Part shown: piece after piece, positions 1 through 10,851 of the stretch
Position numbering within the stretch: the stretch's first letter is position 1
Layout of the letters: the number at the start of each line of letters is the position of its first letter
Source: Diploscapter coronatus
Taxonomy: Eukaryota; Nematoda; Chromadorea; Rhabditida; Rhabditidae
Length of the DNA: 64,000 nt
Assembly: GCA_964036155.1 (NCBI GenBank)
Contig: OZ038422.1
Coordinates: forward strand, 1,240,001-1,304,000
Reading direction: 5' to 3'
Position numbers and translations under genes: made by a program
Notes under the pieces: generated by a model
What the model was told of the DNA's origin: nothing
Databases searched by the model: none
What the model saw: the letters and a program-made list of their open reading frames with translations, nothing else

Positions 1-201
1 AGAATGACTCATAATTGTTACTTTAGTTTAACTTTTATGCCCTAAACTTTATATGAGCAGTAATGAAAATCAATAAGGTGACCACAAGTATGCATATTAA
101 ATAGAATTACTCCTTCAAATTAATTTATATGCTAAACGTTAGACTTTAATTTAAGTAGATTGAGTCTAAGTTTATCTTTTTCACAAAATATGCCATTTTA
201 G
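1..201. other. Left edge: intron or 5' flank of the receptor gene
   Basis: AT-rich, with no open frame that joins the receptor. It ends in a good splice acceptor (CATTTTAG at about 194-201), so at least one upstream exon of the receptor lies outside the window. Confidence 0.6.
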
Positions 202-3200
202 GTGCTGAAGGGCTCCGCTCTCTTCCTTCTAGTAATTTGGACGATATTCGCTAATTCGTTAGTATTCATAGTTCTCTACAAGAACCCCCGACTTCAGACG
301 GTGCCGAACTTACTGGTATATATCAAAATGGCCGTATTTTGAAGTGAATGACACAAAAATAGGTTGGAAATTTGGCGTTCTCCGATCTGGCCCTGGGGCT
401 GATCGTGCTTCCACTTTCTTCCGTCTACGCGATCGCAGGCGAATGGGTGTTCCCCGATGCTTTGTGCGAGGTTTTCGTATCTGGTACGAGTCTTGCCTCG
501 TATTGGCAATTCAAATTACGAACTTCAGCGGACATTCTCTGCTGCACGGCGTCGATTTGGAACCTGTCCATCGTTGGACTGGATCGATATTGGGCCATCA
601 CGAGCCCCGTAGCGTATATGAACAAACGGTAGGCCCAAAACGCGTGAAATATATCGATAATTCCAAGTATTCAGAAACAAACGAACCGCGGGGATTATGA
701 TATTACTAGTGTGGGTGTTCAGTGCCTTAATTTCCCTTGCACCTCTGCTAGGGTGGAAGCAGGTACTCTTTGCCTCTTTAAATCGAAAGAAGTAATTTAA
801 AATCAGACGGCTATATCGTCGAATTTGATATTCGAGAAGAACGCGACCGTGCGACAGTGCACCTTCCTGGATCTGCCGAGCTACACGGTCTATTCCGCCA
901 CAGGCTCGTTCTTCATTCCAACCCTGCTCATGTTTTTCGTCTACTTCAAAATCTACCAGGCCTTCGCCAAACATCGCGCACGACAAATCTACCGACAGAA
1001 GGTCCGAATTTCTTTAAAACTAACCGTTTTGTGAAGAAATCTCGCACATTTTCTTTCTTCTTCTTCGACATTTTAGTGTGAGATTGCCGTTTCTGTCCCA
1101 CAGTTTCTCTGACAAATCTATCACTAAGTTTGCATTACTCCATGATGAGATGAAGAAGACATGAAATGTGCACGAGACTATATATTGAATAGAGTCGTTT
1201 GAGAGTTCAATATACTAATAGCATATGGAAATTGACGGGAAGTGGAGTTAACGCTACTCTAGCTTTTCAAAAATAAACGTTAACTCCACTTCCTTCCAAT
1301 TTCAACTTAACACATAGCAGGTTGAAGTGTATCTCAACAACACTTTTTGAAGTATCTAACCACGTATTATTTAGCTCGCCGTCTCGTCTCATGTAAGGCA
1401 ACAATATTATTGATATATTTGATGATTTGATTATATTTGCAATTACCGCATTGCACATACACACCATACACAGATTTTAGTTCTTTCGCAATCTTGTCAT
1501 GGCAAGTTCTTTCAATCATTAACTCACTCTACCCATTCACATCGATATATATGTAATCTTACCTTTGTCATAATAGTTAGCTCACGTAAGATATGCTCTA
1601 TTTGTAATTTTTTTTATCAATAGAGCACGTTTCAAATGAGCAGGCTATTTATCAGTCTTGTCAAATATCGTAATCTTCTACCCACTATTCATTATTCATT
1701 TCAATTTCTAGCTAATGATGGGAATGTTCATGGCGCGCTCACCAATCGCCACGCCGGCAACGCACTCACCCACTCACAGGACGTCTTTACTTTCCGCACC
1801 GTCACAGCCCGATGTTGTTATATCGAATCCCGCCGTGAGCCTGTCACAAAATCTTTCAGCTTGCGGTGTCTGCATGAAAGTCGAACATATCTGCACATGC
1901 ATAGCATTGTGGGTGGAGCCTTGCTCTTTCTTCCTTTTAAAGGGGCGAAATGATGATGATCACGTTTACAACATCATACGACACTGCAGAGACTGTTTAC
2001 TGGACTGATACAGTACTTTTTCCGATTGTTTCAAAGGATTGTAATTACTCGTTCGTACATAATTCACGTTGGTTAGTGTTTGTTGTCCCCGTGCACGGAC
2101 TTGTTTCTCTATTTTCTCGTCCTAATTACCCTCCTCTGCCCTCTTCGTTTTCCTTGTTTGGAGCAGTCAGCTTCAGGCGCGGATTTGCTGATTTGCTTTA
2201 TAAGTTGCAGCATTAACCAGGGGTTTTTCCTGAGCAAACGTACATTTCCTCGATCAAATTGGCTGTGCTGTATCGCCAGCCGGTTTTTGGTCAATGTCTT
2301 ATCATTGCGATCAAACCCCAGGAAAATCGCCAGCTTTGGGCAGATTTTTGTCGGCTTTACATAGGGGATTTGAAGAATGATTTATCGGAAAGAAGACTGA
2401 TCGGGAAATTTTAGGTAATTCGAAAGCACATCGAGTCAACGATACTTCACGAGATCAGTCGAGTCCTGCCCACATCAGACGAATTTGCAAAGGAAGACGA
2501 TGAAGAGGAGGATGAGAGTCAATCCAAAAGTATGTCAAACGCCGGATGCGAGTACTTTTTTCGTGGCTCGTACCAAACCCTTTCAGGCCAAGTTAACCTC
2601 AGATCAGGTTAACTCTGTTTCTCTCCCAAAATGCAGAGGAGATCGAGTCAACCTGAAGCCAAGTCAGGAGGGTTTAGTACGGGCCCAGAGCTCCGTTTTT
2701 CGTTATCTAAATATTTCGGAGGAAAATATTCTCATCTTGGGAGAAAAGCACTCTCGGTCTTACAACAACAGCGAAAGATTCCCGACTTAAATTGACTTAC
2801 TACCAAATTTTAGCTGATTCCTCCGATCGAGTGGAAAACGACATTGGCAACGACCAGGACGTGATCATGGAAGAGGACGAGGACGAGTCTGACGAACGGG
2901 TGCCTGAAGTAGTCAAACATTTTTCCTTCGAGGAAAGTCGACTTATCTAAGCTGTTCCAGAACCACACCACGAGCACTGTAGTGACAGCGACTGTTAGCG
3001 GAACGATAGACAATCCGTACGTGAAGCGAGAAGCCAAAGTGTCCAAATCGGTGCCCGCAAATTATGAATCTGAGCAGAAGGAAAAGGGTGGAATATCCCC
3101 GCCAACTCACGGCCACCGCAAAGGACACAAATTACCGTCCAGCACTGTGACGATCAGCTATGAGAAACTACAGCGGCATAAGAAGCGGTATAAAAATTAG

Positions 3201-3645
3201 TTTCTAAAGAAATATATTTTTAAACGTTTAGGAAAGAGCGGATATACCGAAAATCGTTACAGAGAAAGCCTAAAGCCATATCGGCGGCTAAAGAAAGGAG
3301 AGGCGTCAAGGTTCTGGGCATAATTCTGGGCTGCTTTACGATATGCTGGACTCCATTCTTCATGTATCTTAAAATTATATCGATTTAGAAATACGAAAAT
3401 TTTTAGCATGTACGTGCTGGTGCAATTTTGCAAGGAGTGTTCACCGAATTCGCATATTGAAATGTTTATTACGTGGCTGGGCTACAGCAATTCAGCAATG
3501 AACCCAATTATCTATGTAAGAGGATAGATCGATATGCTATTCAAATAGTTGAATGTTTCAGACGGTTTTTAATCGGGATTATCAAATCGCGTTGAAGCGA
3601 CTGTTTACGAGCGACAAGAAAATGATTCCCGCGAGGACAGTCTAA
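202..3645 (+). CDS. octr-1: Aminergic G-protein-coupled receptor, octopamine-receptor-like (5' end missing)
   Basis: Seven-transmembrane biogenic-amine receptor of neuronal plasma membrane. Exons: 202-315, 363-628, 675-762, 807-1001, 2415-2529, 2814-2899, 2952-3187, 3232-3363, 3407-3515, 3562-3645; they join in frame to 474 residues plus a missing N-terminus. Visible marks: TM2 [12 protein letters not shown]3 with the amine-binding Asp (SADILCC) followed by DRYWAI; TM4 ending in GWK; an extracellular loop 2 Cys (RQCTFLDLP); TM6 CWTPFF; TM7 NSAMNPIIY; a short basic tail. Intracellular loop 3 is about 165 residues, acidic then basic. The loop start [15 protein letters not shown] and the overall pattern recall nematode OCTR-1, but the ligand is inferred, and a tyramine or serotonin receptor is not excluded. 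The 1.4-kb intron at 1002-2414 holds a hairpin repeat. The stop is TAA at 3643-3645. Confidence 0.8.
1229..1302. repeat. Imperfect 26-bp inverted repeat in receptor intron
   Basis: The left arm (1229-1254, core GGAAGTGGAGTTAACG) pairs with the right arm (1277-1302, core CGTTAACTCCACTTCC) across a loop of about 22 nt, with roughly 22 of 26 positions complementary. It lies in the large intron that precedes the loop-3 exons. It is probably a small fold-back element or its remnant; no function can be assigned. Confidence 0.7.
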
Positions 3646-4069
3646 TTCAAGTATCATGCTCCAGATTGTGTCATCATATTGTTTTACTATTAGATTTTTA
3701 ATTTATATATCATTTTCAAACAAATCGAATTGATTATGGGTACACATTTATTACGCTTCGAAGTATTTGCATATTTCTTTTCTCATATTCTTGCCATTTT
3801 CCTCCGGCAACTGACTTGCCAAATTTGTTTTCAAATCGAATTTTCACATGTCCACTTCACTTTCACTCTTTTAGATGCTGCATTTTGAATAATAATAAAG
3901 GATTGGTATTATTGTGCACGCTCTTTGCAAAGATTGAATGTCTGATCCCGCCCATCCATATAAAATATCTGCGATGAAGCGACAGCAGTTTGAAATTACG
4001 TGCTAAACTTTGTTTTTGAATCCTGAACCTTGAACCCTATTATTTTGGTTTATTTATCATTTTCTAGGA
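3646..4069. other. Intergenic, receptor 3' UTR to LMF start
   Basis: AATAAA at 3894-3899 is the likely poly(A) signal of the receptor, about 250 bp past its stop. No coding exon is evident. TTTCTAG at 4061-4067, two bases before the LMF ATG, looks like a trans-splice acceptor. Confidence 0.6.
4061..4069 (+). promoter_or_regulatory. Probable spliced-leader acceptor of the LMF gene
   Basis: TTTCTAG follows a pyrimidine-rich run and stops two bases before the ATG at 4070. No upstream in-frame exon was found, so a trans-splice site is more likely than a cis acceptor. This supports the chosen start. Confidence 0.55.
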
Positions 4070-7000
4070 ATGCTGACCTATTCGCGGATCAAGCAGTTCC
4101 TCCTGATCGGACAATCCTTCATCTACCTCATCGCGTTTACTTCGCTGTATTGGCAGATTCCGGGACTTTACGGGGAACGAGGCCTCTTACCCATCGCGAC
4201 GCGCCTAAAATGTGGTCATTTGACTTTAATTAAGCAAAAATCGATATTTCATCGAACATATTGATTAATAATACTTTTACTGCACCTGTTTTCTATTTCG
4301 ATCGTAATCACGCTATTTCTTTTCGATTTGTTATGGGCGTCGTTATCAAGAAAAGAAGGGCAACGAAAGAAAGAAAGCAATTTACGAGCAAATGGCAAAA
4401 TAAACCTAGTAAAGGCGAATAGACGAAAACAAACCATTGATTTCGTGGTTTTCGAGAGATGTTATATTTTACAATTTATATGTTTTTAAATATATTATTT
4501 TTCAGGTAGCGGTACTCCTTGGTATCAATGCACTTTACCTCTGCTCCAGTTTGGACACATCCATTTATCCGTTAGGTATTAGACTCTTAAAATGTTGTAT
4601 TGAAAATAACCTGAATTATTAGCCTCTCGTATTTTTACGATGAGTTTACCATTACCAATTTGTAACTTTTATTAGATGCACAAAAGTAGTACATATCATA
4701 TTGAGCATAGAAATAGGGTCAGGTAGGATGACTTTGATATCAAAATGGTAAGAGTAAGGAGTAGGTTATTCTAGCAAAAACATCTCTACCTGGTCCTACT
4801 CCCATGTCCTATATGACATGCACTACGTTTACGTGTCTGGTAAAAGCTCCAAACTGATAATGGTAAATTCATTGTAAGAACGACAATAGGCAGAATACAT
4901 GGATTGTAGTCCGAAAGTTAATCCGACTATGAATATAATTTCAGTCCTTCGGTAGCCTATCAACTCCTCTCGCTATGTGGAATCGCTCTTTCGATCGTCA
5001 CCATTCTCCTGCCCAAATCCAGGAACATTCTGCTCTATCTCGGGCTATATTACCTGTATCTGACTGCTTTTGAGGTATAGATTTTATTTAATAATTGGAT
5101 ATATGAAACTCGTTTTTGAATATATAACACTTCCAGGCCGGCTCTACATTCCTTTGGTTTCAATGGGATACCTTACTGCTCGAATCCGGATTTCTGATGG
5201 CGATTTTAGCGGGATTCACCAATTCTCCCGCGGATTCGGTACTTAAATTATCCTATCTTTTATCTCCTAAAATTCGATATATAATCTTTAGATCTCGATT
5301 TTCCTAGTCAATTGGCTGGTGGTCCGATTGATGTTCGCTTCGGGCGTCGTCAAGTTGCAGAGCAATTGCCCGACTTGGTGGGGGTTGACAGGTGTGAAAT
5401 TTGTACCTGAGTTAGGAACTAATTAAAAAATTCAGCCCTGAACTATCACTACGAGTCCCAATGCATTCCGAGCACACCCGCTTGGCACTTCCATCATATG
5501 CCAGAGTGGTTCAGAAAGGTACAATACTTGGAGCTAGCATGAAATCGATTATACTTGAACAATTTCAGTTCTCAGTCGCCATGACGTTCTACATCGAAAT
5601 CTACCTGCCACCGCTGTTCCTGTTGCCATTGAGACCGCTGAAATACTTCGCTTTCGCCAATCAGGTAGTCAATAGGGCTGTGAATTAGGTTTTAAATTGA
5701 AAACTAATAATCTTTTCGATCCTTCTTATGATGCTGATCCAGTTCACCGGAAACTACAACTTCTTCAACATGCATTACGCGCTACTCTGTGTGGCTACGT
5801 TGGAAGGTATTTTTTTGTTTAAATCGCAAAAGCTAGCACAAAGTAAATCAATTCCAGATCTCTTCCTCTGTCGTAACAAGTGGTTCTCTCGGTTGGAGTG
5901 GATTCTTTCTATCCTCGTTTTGGGAGCTGTCACCTACCTTTTCGTCCTTCACTTCGGAATTCAACTGAATTTGGCAAAAATGCAGATTAGCTCGAAAATC
6001 AGTAGGGGAAATATTTGGTGCTAGAAAAATCTCTTAATTTATGCTAATTGTAGTGTTCGACCGCGCTCTCTTCGACAAAGGCATCAAAATCGCCATGACG
6101 ATCATCATCCATGTGGCTCTTCTTATGTTCACGATTACGGCACTTATTGCTGCTTATAGGTAAGAAATCTCGCCTATTTGATTTTTTACCCATTTTTCAG
6201 AATCTACCGCCATCAGTCTCCTGGAATTCGAAAATACTTGACCCTCATCTTCACGGGAACCGCAGCTACAGCTCTGTTCTTTACCAGCTTTGTAAGGGAT
6301 AAAGATTTCAAATAGTAATATATCTGAAAAATTGAACGAGGGTTATAGGTCTCCTTCACGGTTCTGGATCGGAATTCCGCATCGAGGGTTCCAGAACAAA
6401 TCAAGAAGCTGCACGAAGTCACCCGAGAATGGCAATTATTCCACTCGTACGGACTTTTCCGGCAGATGACTGGAGTTGAAGGCATCGTTGTGGGATTTCC
6501 AGAAAATAGTCTTATTCTTTCAGGTAGGCCCGAAATCATCGTCGAGGGTTCCCATGAGCCAAACGGGCCATGGACGCCATTCGAGTTCTACTCCAAGCCT
6601 GGCGACGTCAATCAGAGACCCATTTTCGTCGGTAACGGATTATCATTTATGGCACCATCAAATTGGCAAGCTTTCAGCACCTCACCAACCCAGACTCGAT
6701 TGGCAAATGTGGTTCGCAGCCCTTGGAAGCTACCATCACAATCCATTCTTCCTTTCGCTGGTGCACCATCTGCTCAGGAACTCGTCGGACGGTAACCTTT
6801 GGTATCATACCAATAATTATGATACAAATGGGTTTCAGTGGTACGACTAATGAAGAACTACCCATTCAACGACAAGGAAAAGCCTCTGAAATTCGTCAAA
6901 GCTCAGCTGTATCACTATCGGTTCTCTCCTCCTACTGAGAAGAAGTGAAATTAGCATAAAATCTTGAAAGTTCGATAATTGATGCCAATTTTTGTAGGGC

Positions 7001-7250
7001 CTGGTGGACCCGTGCAGCTCAAGAGGAATACCTGGCTCCTCTGTCAAAGGACGCACCAGCTCTGATCGACTATCTCAAGCAAAACCGACTTTTCGTGGAA
7101 AAACCGAACGAATACAAAAACGGCGAGTTCGGAAAAATGTTAAGGAAACTCCACAGATACGTCTATTCGATCGACCAAACGCAATTCGTCTGGTCCGTTT
7201 GCGGAACCACGCTTTTCCTATTCTTCTTCAAAAAGCTCGTGAAAATTTAA
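4070..7250 (+). CDS. Lipase maturation factor (LMF1/LMF2 family), ER membrane protein
   Basis: Multi-pass ER protein needed in animals for folding of secreted homodimeric lipases. Sixteen exons: 4070-4211, 4510-4570, 4945-5074, 5137-5238, 5292-5391, 5436-5518, 5569-5664, 5719-5806, 5858-6001, 6054-6159, 6201-6291, 6349-6481, 6524-6631, 6678-6791, 6839-6944, 6998-7250. They sum to 1857 nt, 618 residues plus stop, with no frame conflict. Family marks: [12 protein letters not shown] near the N-terminus, [17 protein letters not shown]...[28 protein letters not shown] and [16 protein letters not shown], all in the family order. Two splice sites are unusual: the exon at 5719 needs a TTTTCG acceptor, and intron 6482-6523 is a 42-nt GC-AG intron that keeps the frame open. 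The C-terminus has a final membrane segment ([11 protein letters not shown]). Whole-gene identification is firm; LMF1 versus LMF2 is not resolved. Confidence 0.9.
4687..4838. repeat. Degenerate fold-back element in LMF intron 2
   Basis: The ends GTACATATCATAT and GTGCATGTCATAT (second read on the minus strand) face each other and are followed by related GGGTCAGGTAG / GGACCAGGTAG blocks. Imperfect arms suggest an old hairpin element. It contains AGAAATAGGG, resembling the core of other hairpins here. Confidence 0.5.
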
Positions 7251-7573
7251 GCCATTTATGAAAGGTGATTGTAGAAACTAGGGCTTTTCACTTAATTTAT
7301 TGTGTTAATTAATTTATTATTTATTAAGCGTCGGCTAAATGATTACGGTTAAAAAGCGCGCCTTTCAAATACCTCATCGAAGATGAACATACTCTCTCCG
7401 CAAAATTAATAATGTTACGGTTTTTTAGTCATTACCCTGCAATAAACATTCGACTTTATATATCGCATTCTGTACTGTGTTTAACGGTATTCAGCCGTTC
7501 ATATATTTTTTATTATCTATTCCTTATAAAACAGCGGGTTTTACTATTTGTATAATGTATTTTGAGGGCGGAG
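7251..7573. other. Intergenic, LMF 3' UTR to carrier start
   Basis: AATAAA at 7441-7446 is the likely LMF poly(A) signal. The short gap and same orientation would allow a nematode operon, but no clear SL2-type acceptor is visible just before 7574, and TTATAAAA near 7524 could be a promoter element. Confidence 0.5.
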
Positions 7574-9965
7574 ATGGCTCAATCGAAGGAAAAGCGTGTG
7601 GGCCGATGGTATTTCGGAGGACTGGCCTCGGCAGGCGCCGCTTGCTGTACGCATCCGCTCGATCTACTCAAAGTATGGCAATTTTTGAAATCAATTTGTT
7701 AAAAAATACTCACCTAAAATAACAATTTGGAAAAGTCGTTGTGCATGCGAAATAGTATAGGATTTGTTAGGGAAAAGGCTCGCTTCCCCATACTATTTCG
7801 TATGCAACCGCTTTTCCAGGTTGCCGTCTAAAATTTAAAAGTACGTATAAAATTTTTAAAAATGCCAGGTCCACCTGCAAACCCAGCAGCAGGGCAAGCT
7901 GACGATCACTCAGATGTGCAGCAAAATCTTCAAGTCCGATGGGTTCATGGGTAAAACGTTCAAACTCGAATATTCTTTTTTTCTGACAAGGTGGATAACT
8001 CATTACTTTGTTGCTCACAGTTAAGGCTATATAGAGCAAGATTAAGGAAGAGATCTTTGCTCATGCTATTTCGTAGGCAACGCGACGTGTAACGAATTAT
8101 CCAGGTTGTCGATGTTTCTCTAAGATAATTTTCTCCAGGTTTCTACAACGGACTGTCCGCCTCACTGCTGCGTCAGCTCACCTACTCGACTACTCGGTTT
8201 GGGATCTACGAAACAGTCAAAGCTCAAATTGGATCTGGTTGGTTAAAAATTCGTTAAAATGATTTTTTAAAATTATTATACAAGTTTTATATCGAAAAAA
8301 ATTACAAAATTAGAATATTCATAGAGGCATTTTTGGTTCACTATTGTTGCCATCCTCTTATCACATTCACCTTCTTGTGGTTACCAGCCTTTCTCGAGAA
8401 ATAGTATGGGGAAAAGAATAAAAAGATGTGGTAACTGCAAGAGGCCAACTTTTTCTTTCAGAAAATTTTTAAAAGTAATTAATAAAATTTAGCAATATTT
8501 GTGATTTCAGAAACTCGTAAGTATTTGATTCGCTTTTCCCGTACTACTTTTATTAATTGCCCTTTTAAAAGGTTTTTTCTCATTTTAATTTCAGACGCCA
8601 ACTTACCGTTCTACCAAAAGGCGCTTCTTGCTGGGTTTTCCGGAGCGTGCGGAGGTTTGGTCGGCACGCCGGGTGATCTGATCAACGTTCGCATGCAGAA
8701 CGACATGAAAGTGCCGCTCGCGGGGAGGCGAAACTACAAACATGCGATCGACGGTTTGGTGCGCATTTCGAGGGAGGAGGGCATGTCCAAGTTGTTCAAC
8801 GGTATGTTTCTTGACTTTTGCTTTTGGCAAAGATGTCACTTTGGAGAGCTAGTTGCTCATCGTTTTGCATACGAAATAGTATAGGAATTATTAGGGAAAA
8901 GATTCGCTTGCCCATACTATTTGGTATGCAACTACTTTTCCAGGTTGCCCAAAAATTGAAATTTGACTTTTCTAAAAAATAAAACTTTAGAATGATCTTT
9001 TGCAAGTTAAAAAACTAAAGATAAAAGCTATTTATAAAAGAAATATCATATTTTGAAGGATTGTTTTTACACAAATTTTCGAAACGAAAGAAAGAACGGG
9101 ATTTTTCTGTAATAATTTTTAAAAGACTTGTTAAAGATAATTTTTCCAGGAGCCACAATGGCAACCTCTCGAGCCATTTTAATGACGATTGGCCAGCTGT
9201 CATTTTACGATCAAATCAAGCAAATGCTGATTCAAAGCGGTTATGCCAAAGACAACCTCGCCACCCACTTCTTCAGCAGTTTCTGTGCGGCAAGTTGTTA
9301 GGATCCGTTCAGACGTTGGTTGCAACTTACGATTTGCAACTCGCTCGAAATAGCAAGGAAAATCAAGTGAGCGAAAGAAATGATGCAAGCGCGCTCTCTT
9401 CATTTCTCGTGCCATTTCGAGCGAGTTGCAGCAAAGTGCAACTAAGTATGAACGCCCCCTGAAATGATTATTGTTAGAAGTTTTTTTCTTAATTTATTAT
9501 TCCCTGATTTTTTTACCATGGAAGTATTTTCTCTTAGATTTCGTGTGGCTTTTTTATTAGCAACAATTTTAATTTTAACTTCTGAATTTTCCTATTTTCA
9601 GGCGACAATTGCTACTGCGATCACTCAACCGCTCGACGTGATGAAAACCCGAATGATGAATGCACCACCAGGGCAATTTTCTGTAAATTTTCGAATTTAA
9701 AAAATTATTTTTCTAGGCTAAAAATAAATTGCTAGCTCACTTATTTTTTGCAGGGAATCATGAGCTGTTTTGTCTACACCGCGAAACTCGGCCCGATGGG
9801 ATTCTTCAAAGGATTCATTCCTGCTTGGGTTAGAACAAATCGATTTTCTCTCAGATTTATCGGTTTTTCCAGGTCCGCCTCGCGCCACACACCGTGCTGA
9901 TGTTCATCTTCTTCGAGCAGCTCCGCATGAATTTCGGCTATTTCAAAGAATCGAAGAAGGAATGA
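7574..9965 (+). CDS. Mitochondrial dicarboxylate carrier (SLC25A10 type)
   Basis: Inner-membrane exchanger of malate or succinate for phosphate. Exons: 7574-7672, 7869-7950, 8139-8237, 8595-8801, 9150-9289, 9602-9682, 9754-9828, 9873-9965; 876 nt, 291 residues, the usual carrier length. The three carrier repeats each show the signature Pro-x-Asp: HPLDLLK, TPGDLINVR, QPLDVMKTR. Other family blocks are RWYFGGLAS near the start, LPFYQKALLAGFSGACGG in the middle and GFIPAWVRLAPHTVL near the end. The donor at 9290 is GCAAGT, a GC-AG intron. A possible 6-nt micro-exon (AAACTC near 8514) between exons 3 and 4 is optional, because skipping it also keeps frame. Introns 1, 4 and 5 each hold a fold-back element and intron 3 holds another. 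No paralogue lies nearby. Confidence 0.92.
7724..7823. mobile_element. Hairpin MITE, main family (carrier intron 1)
   Basis: Arms GTGCATGCGAAATAGTAT and ATACTATTTCGTATGCAAC fold back on each other. The right end reads CCAGGTTGCC, and the left end AATTTGGAAAA matches the family terminus. Possible 9-bp duplication ACCTAAAAT / GTCTAAAAT (7 of 9). Confidence 0.75.
7990..8112. mobile_element. Degenerate hairpin MITE copy (carrier intron 2)
   Basis: The right half is recognisable (CATGCTATTTCGTAGGCAAC, then TCCAGGTTGTC). The left half is badly decayed, so boundaries are approximate. Confidence 0.45.
8338..8456. mobile_element. Fold-back element, GTTGCC...GGCCAAC type (carrier intron 3)
   Basis: The left end GTTGCCATCCTCTTATCAC pairs with the right end AACTGCAAGAGGCCAAC. 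An inner GGTTACCA / TGGTAACT pair and GAAATAGTATGGGGAAAAG lie inside. A decayed relative may lie at 36525-36650. Confidence 0.65.
8846..8947. mobile_element. Hairpin MITE, main family (carrier intron 4)
   Basis: Arms TTGCATACGAAATAGTATAG and CATACTATTTGGTATGCAAC, with the right end TTCCAGGTTGCC. Clearly the same type as the intron 1 copy, but with different outer-arm bases. Confidence 0.75.
9306..9460. mobile_element. Fold-back element, CGTTCAGAC...GTATGAACG type (carrier intron 5)
   Basis: The left arm carries CGTTCAGACGTTGGTTGCAA then GCAACTCGCTCGAAATAGC. The right arm carries GCCATTTCGAGCGAGTTGC then AGTATGAACG. It is an almost complete hairpin of about 155 bp. No second copy was seen in the window. 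Confidence 0.75.
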
Positions 9966-10047
9966 AACCACACAAACATATAGTGTTCAAATTTGGGTAT
10001 ATCGGTTCGAAAATTCCCAGCTAAAATTAGATTTCCTAGACTTCTAC

Positions 10048-10192
10048 GGCAATTAGAAAGCTAGTTGCGCATCGTAGCATCTCGTTGTGCATGCGAAATA
10101 GTATTAGATTTGTGAGGGAAAAGGTTCGCCTCCCCATACTATTTCGTATATGCAACGCGATGCAGCGATTGCATCCACTTTCACAGATTGTC
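10048..10192. mobile_element. Hairpin MITE, main family, long-armed copy
   Basis: Begins GGCAATTAGAAAG, ends AGATTGTC; the arms pair through GTTGTGCATGCGAAATAGTA / CATACTATTTCGTATATGC. Flanks CTTCTAC / TTTCTAC look like a partial target duplication. Confidence 0.7.
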
Positions 10193-10290
10193 ATTTCTAC
10201 TAGAATTTTATTGCACTTCATGGAGCTACTAACAAAAAGGATTGTGACTTTTTGTACTGTGCCTTTCTCTATTCAAATTGTACTTCCTCA

Positions 10291-10440
10291 TCGTATTGTT
10301 TATTGGAGAGAACGTCGATATTCAAAAACTGCGCTATTCGTCTCGTTTTCTCTTGTACGCGACTCGCTATTTCGTTCCTCCAAGTTCGATTTCGAAATTG
10401 ACTACATGAACGTCGACTTTCTTTCTAATCAACGATATTA
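10291..10440. mobile_element. TTGATTGGAGAG-type MITE copy
   Basis: Terminal inverted repeat TTATTGGAGAGAACGTCGAT ... TTTCTAATCAACGATAT. The internal sequence matches the copies at 16974, 20137, 39907, 60104 and 61489 in one orientation or the other. Confidence 0.8.
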
Positions 10441-10800
10441 AAGTTGTGAATTAGGATTTTAGAAAATGCATACTTATTTTATGCAGAGATATTAGTCAGA
10501 TTATGAAAAATGTCGGTCTACTTACCTTGTGATTAGAGAATTCAGACACTTATGAAAAGATGAGCTAATTTAGTCATAGAAATTTTATCTATCCATGGTA
10601 TTTGAATTTCATCTTGCCATGATCACATTTTAGAATGGAAAAATACAGATTTTGTCATTCCGATATCCTGTTTACATAAAATTAAAATTCAGTGTCGGTT
10701 CAGGAAATGCGCATGAATTTAAATCGCGAAAAATCCCCGACATGCTTACCCAAAATGACCAGTGTGTACATATATTTGAACAGCTATAACCTAACACGAA

Positions 10801-10808
10801 ATATAAAA
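10801..10808 (+). promoter_or_regulatory. TATA box of the Gly-rich secreted protein gene
   Basis: ATATAAAAGG lies about 50 bp before the ATG at 10852. Initiation about 25-30 bp downstream would fall near the two out-of-frame ATGs at 10827 and 10830, so transcripts could start between them and the real start. Alternatively ATTTCAG at 10817-10823 is a trans-splice acceptor, which would leave both ATGs in the leader. Confidence 0.5.
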
Positions 10809-10851
10809 GGCTGGACATTTCAGGAAATGATGTTCCCATTTTTCATCCAAT

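Larger units (their letters stand above)
9966..10851. other. Intergenic between carrier and Gly-rich gene, with two hairpin elements
   Basis: Holds two fold-back elements (10048-10192 and 10291-10440) and then about 400 bp of AT-rich sequence leading to a TATA-like motif. No coding exon is supported. Confidence 0.6.

Noticed and set aside
525..986. 153-codon minus-strand frame over the receptor
   Set aside because: Antisense to the TM3-TM5 exons and across an intron; the receptor reading is unambiguous.
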